From assembly GCA_028705415.1 (NCBI GenBank), contig JAQWDO010000039.1, forward strand, positions 1-7,199: a stretch of DNA of 7,199 bases, read 5' to 3'. Position 1 is the stretch's first letter, and each line of letters begins with the position of its first letter. Under the pieces are notes generated by a model, which did not search any database, was not told where the DNA came from, and saw only the letters and a program-made list of their open reading frames with translations. The position numbers and the translations under genes are program-made. This DNA comes from Dehalococcoidales bacterium (GTDB lineage Bacteria; Chloroflexota; Dehalococcoidia; Dehalococcoidales; CSSed11-197). This document shows, in pieces, positions 6,153 to 7,199 of the stretch.

Positions 6153-6158
6153 ATTGGT

Positions 6159-6893
6159 ATGCGTATAGCGATTCTGGCTGATATACATGCCAATCTGGCT
6201 GCCTTCACGGCGGTTCTCAGGGATTGTGAACAGCGTGGCGGTGTAGATGAATACTGGTTTCTGGGCGACCTGGTCAATTATGGACCCGATCCGGAAAAAT
6301 GTATTGAGCTCATGAGACGGCTGAAGCATTGTGCGGTCGCCGGCAACCATGACCTGGCTGCTGTCGGAAAATTATCAACCCGGTTTTTCAATCCGGATGC
6401 GGCGACTGCCATGGAGTGGACGATAAAACAACTGAATCCGCAAGATGCCGGATTTTTGTCGGGGCTTGAGCCTGCGCAGGAGCGCGGAGACTTTACCCTG
6501 GTGCATGGAAGTCCCAGAGATCCGGTTGGTGAATACCTGAAATCCAAGGGCCAGGCTGAAGAGAATTTCGGTTACTTCCGGAGCAGATATTGTTTTATCG
6601 GGCATTCCCATGAACCCCTGATATTCCGGTTGGGTGAAGACGGGAATACTTCATATGTGAACTTTACCGAAGGGATTGGCCAGGTAATCGGTGACTTCCG
6701 TTTGATAATTAATCCCGGAAGCGTTGGCCAGCCGCGTGACGGCGATCCAAGGGCAAGTTATGCCATGCTTGATATTGAGACTTCGATGATCAAGCTGTAC
6801 CGTGTGGCTTATGATATCGGGGCAACTCAGATTAAAATGGTCAGGGCAAATCTTCCCATGCGCCTGGTGGCACGGCTGGAGAAAGGGCTGTAG
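6159..6893 (+). CDS. Calcineurin-like metallophosphoesterase (YfcE/MJ0936-like, PF12850 type)
   Basis: This 244-residue cytosolic hydrolase should use two metal ions to cleave phosphoester bonds; the substrate is unknown. The ordered family motifs are all present: DIHAN (8-12), GDLVNYGP (36-43), GNHD (62-65), VHGSP (115-119) and GHSH (148-151). They supply the ligands Asp8, His10, Asp37, Asn63, His116, His149 and His151, with catalytic His64. NPGSVGQPRDGDPRASY (185-201) is the usual C-terminal signature of this subgroup, which includes small phosphodiesterases and relatives often annotated as diadenosine tetraphosphatase-like. Nothing essential is missing. The start ATG 6159 opens directly with MRIAILADIHAN, leaving no room for another N-terminus. 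The TAG stop is followed immediately by the TTG start of ksgA, so the two are probably co-transcribed and translationally coupled. Confidence 0.93.
   Translation: MRIAILADIHANLAAFTAVLRDCEQRGGVDEYWFLGDLVNYGPDPEKCIELMRRLKHCAVAGNHDLAAVGKLSTRFFNPDAATAMEWTIKQLNPQDAGFLSGLEPAQERGDFTLVHGSPRDPVGEYLKSKGQAEENFGYFRSRYCFIGHSHEPLIFRLGEDGNTSYVNFTEGIGQVIGDFRLIINPGSVGQPRDGDPRASYAMLDIETSMIKLYRVAYDIGATQIKMVRANLPMRLVARLEKGL
6883..6887 (+). promoter_or_regulatory. Probable Shine-Dalgarno for ksgA inside the phosphoesterase gene
   Basis: AAGGG, preceded by GGAG at 6878-6881, lies 6 bases before the TTG at 6894. This supports the unusual TTG start, which directly follows the phosphoesterase stop codon. Confidence 0.5.
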
Positions 6894-7199
6894 TTGGAAA
6901 AAACCGGAGATAAAAACAGCAAGCCATCGCTTGGCAAAGAGACCCGGGATCTGTTGAAGGAATCAGGCCTCAAAGCCAGGAAAAGCCTCGGGCAGCATTT
7001 TCTGGTGGACAGGCGGGTGCTTGGCAAGATTATAGCGTCAGGCGGTATTACGAAGGAAGACGTCATCATTGAAGTTGGGCCGGGATTGGGAGTATTGACG
7101 CTCGAGCTTGCTAAACTGGCCGGGCAGGGTATCTGTATAGAAATTGATTCAAGCCTGGCGGCTAATCTTGGGGGCCGGTTATCGGGAATCGATAACGTA
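6894..7199 (+). CDS. ksgA: 16S rRNA (adenine1518/1519-N6)-dimethyltransferase, N-terminal part (3' end outside window)
   Basis: KsgA (RsmA) uses S-adenosylmethionine to dimethylate two adjacent adenines in the 3'-terminal helix 45 of 16S rRNA during small-subunit assembly. The first 102 residues are present. KARKSLGQHFLVD (27-39) is the near-invariant N-terminal signature, and EVGPGLGVLTLELA (60-73) is the SAM-binding motif I. CIEID (81-85) supplies the acidic residue for the SAM ribose. The catalytic NLPY motif lies beyond the edge. TTG 6894 is the chosen start: it follows the upstream stop without a gap, has an AAGGG six bases before it, and gives a usual-length N-terminal extension of about 30 residues before SLGQHF. 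Later in-frame starts would cut into this extension. Expression is likely from the phosphoesterase promoter. Confidence 0.95.
   Translation, partial: MEKTGDKNSKPSLGKETRDLLKESGLKARKSLGQHFLVDRRVLGKIIASGGITKEDVIIEVGPGLGVLTLELAKLAGQGICIEIDSSLAANLGGRLSGIDNV

Noticed and set aside
6076..6166. Inverted pair ATACGCAT (6076-6083) and ATGCGTAT (6159-6166) flanking the divergent promoter gap
   Set aside because: The match is only 8 bases and the right copy is the start codon and first codons of the phosphoesterase, so chance is a sufficient explanation.

Overview
The window looks like a piece of bacterial chromosome, most likely from a Chloroflexota member of the Dehalococcoidia type. This placement is an inference from gene content and remembered family resemblance; no search was run. 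It rests on a DUF5679-type mini zinc ribbon, a PF13483-type metallo-beta-lactamase-fold protein, and a secreted Asp-box/fibronectin-III protein with a C-terminal membrane anchor. There is no insertion sequence, integrase, CRISPR array or phage gene. Genes are tightly packed, with short intergenic gaps and shared bidirectional terminators.

Layout from left to right. The window opens inside selB, of which only the C-terminal winged-helix part is present. It is followed by a complete tRNA-Leu(UAA) with its own near-consensus promoter and a folded leader. A bidirectional terminator separates this tRNA from a convergent 46-residue zinc-ribbon gene. Next, on the minus strand, is a 370-residue protein of unknown function made of two diverged copies of one alpha/beta unit. 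A 57-bp divergent promoter region separates it from a roughly 1010-residue surface protein on the plus strand: signal peptide, eight Asp-boxes, two FN3 domains, Thr-rich stalk, C-terminal transmembrane anchor. That gene ends in a bidirectional terminator shared with a convergent, active-site-depleted metallo-beta-lactamase-fold protein. A second divergent promoter region leads to a calcineurin-like phosphoesterase that abuts ksgA (rsmA), which runs off the right edge.

How the genes fit together. selB, tRNA-Leu and ksgA all serve translation: selenocysteine decoding, leucine decoding and 16S rRNA dimethylation. They are not one pathway, and the other genes are not obviously linked to them. The phosphoesterase and ksgA form a head-to-tail pair with zero intergenic bases. 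The points most worth a second look are the internally duplicated unknown protein, the metallo-beta-lactamase-fold protein that has lost most of its metal ligands, and several genes whose -10-like hexamer lies exactly six bases before the ATG, which suggests leaderless transcripts.
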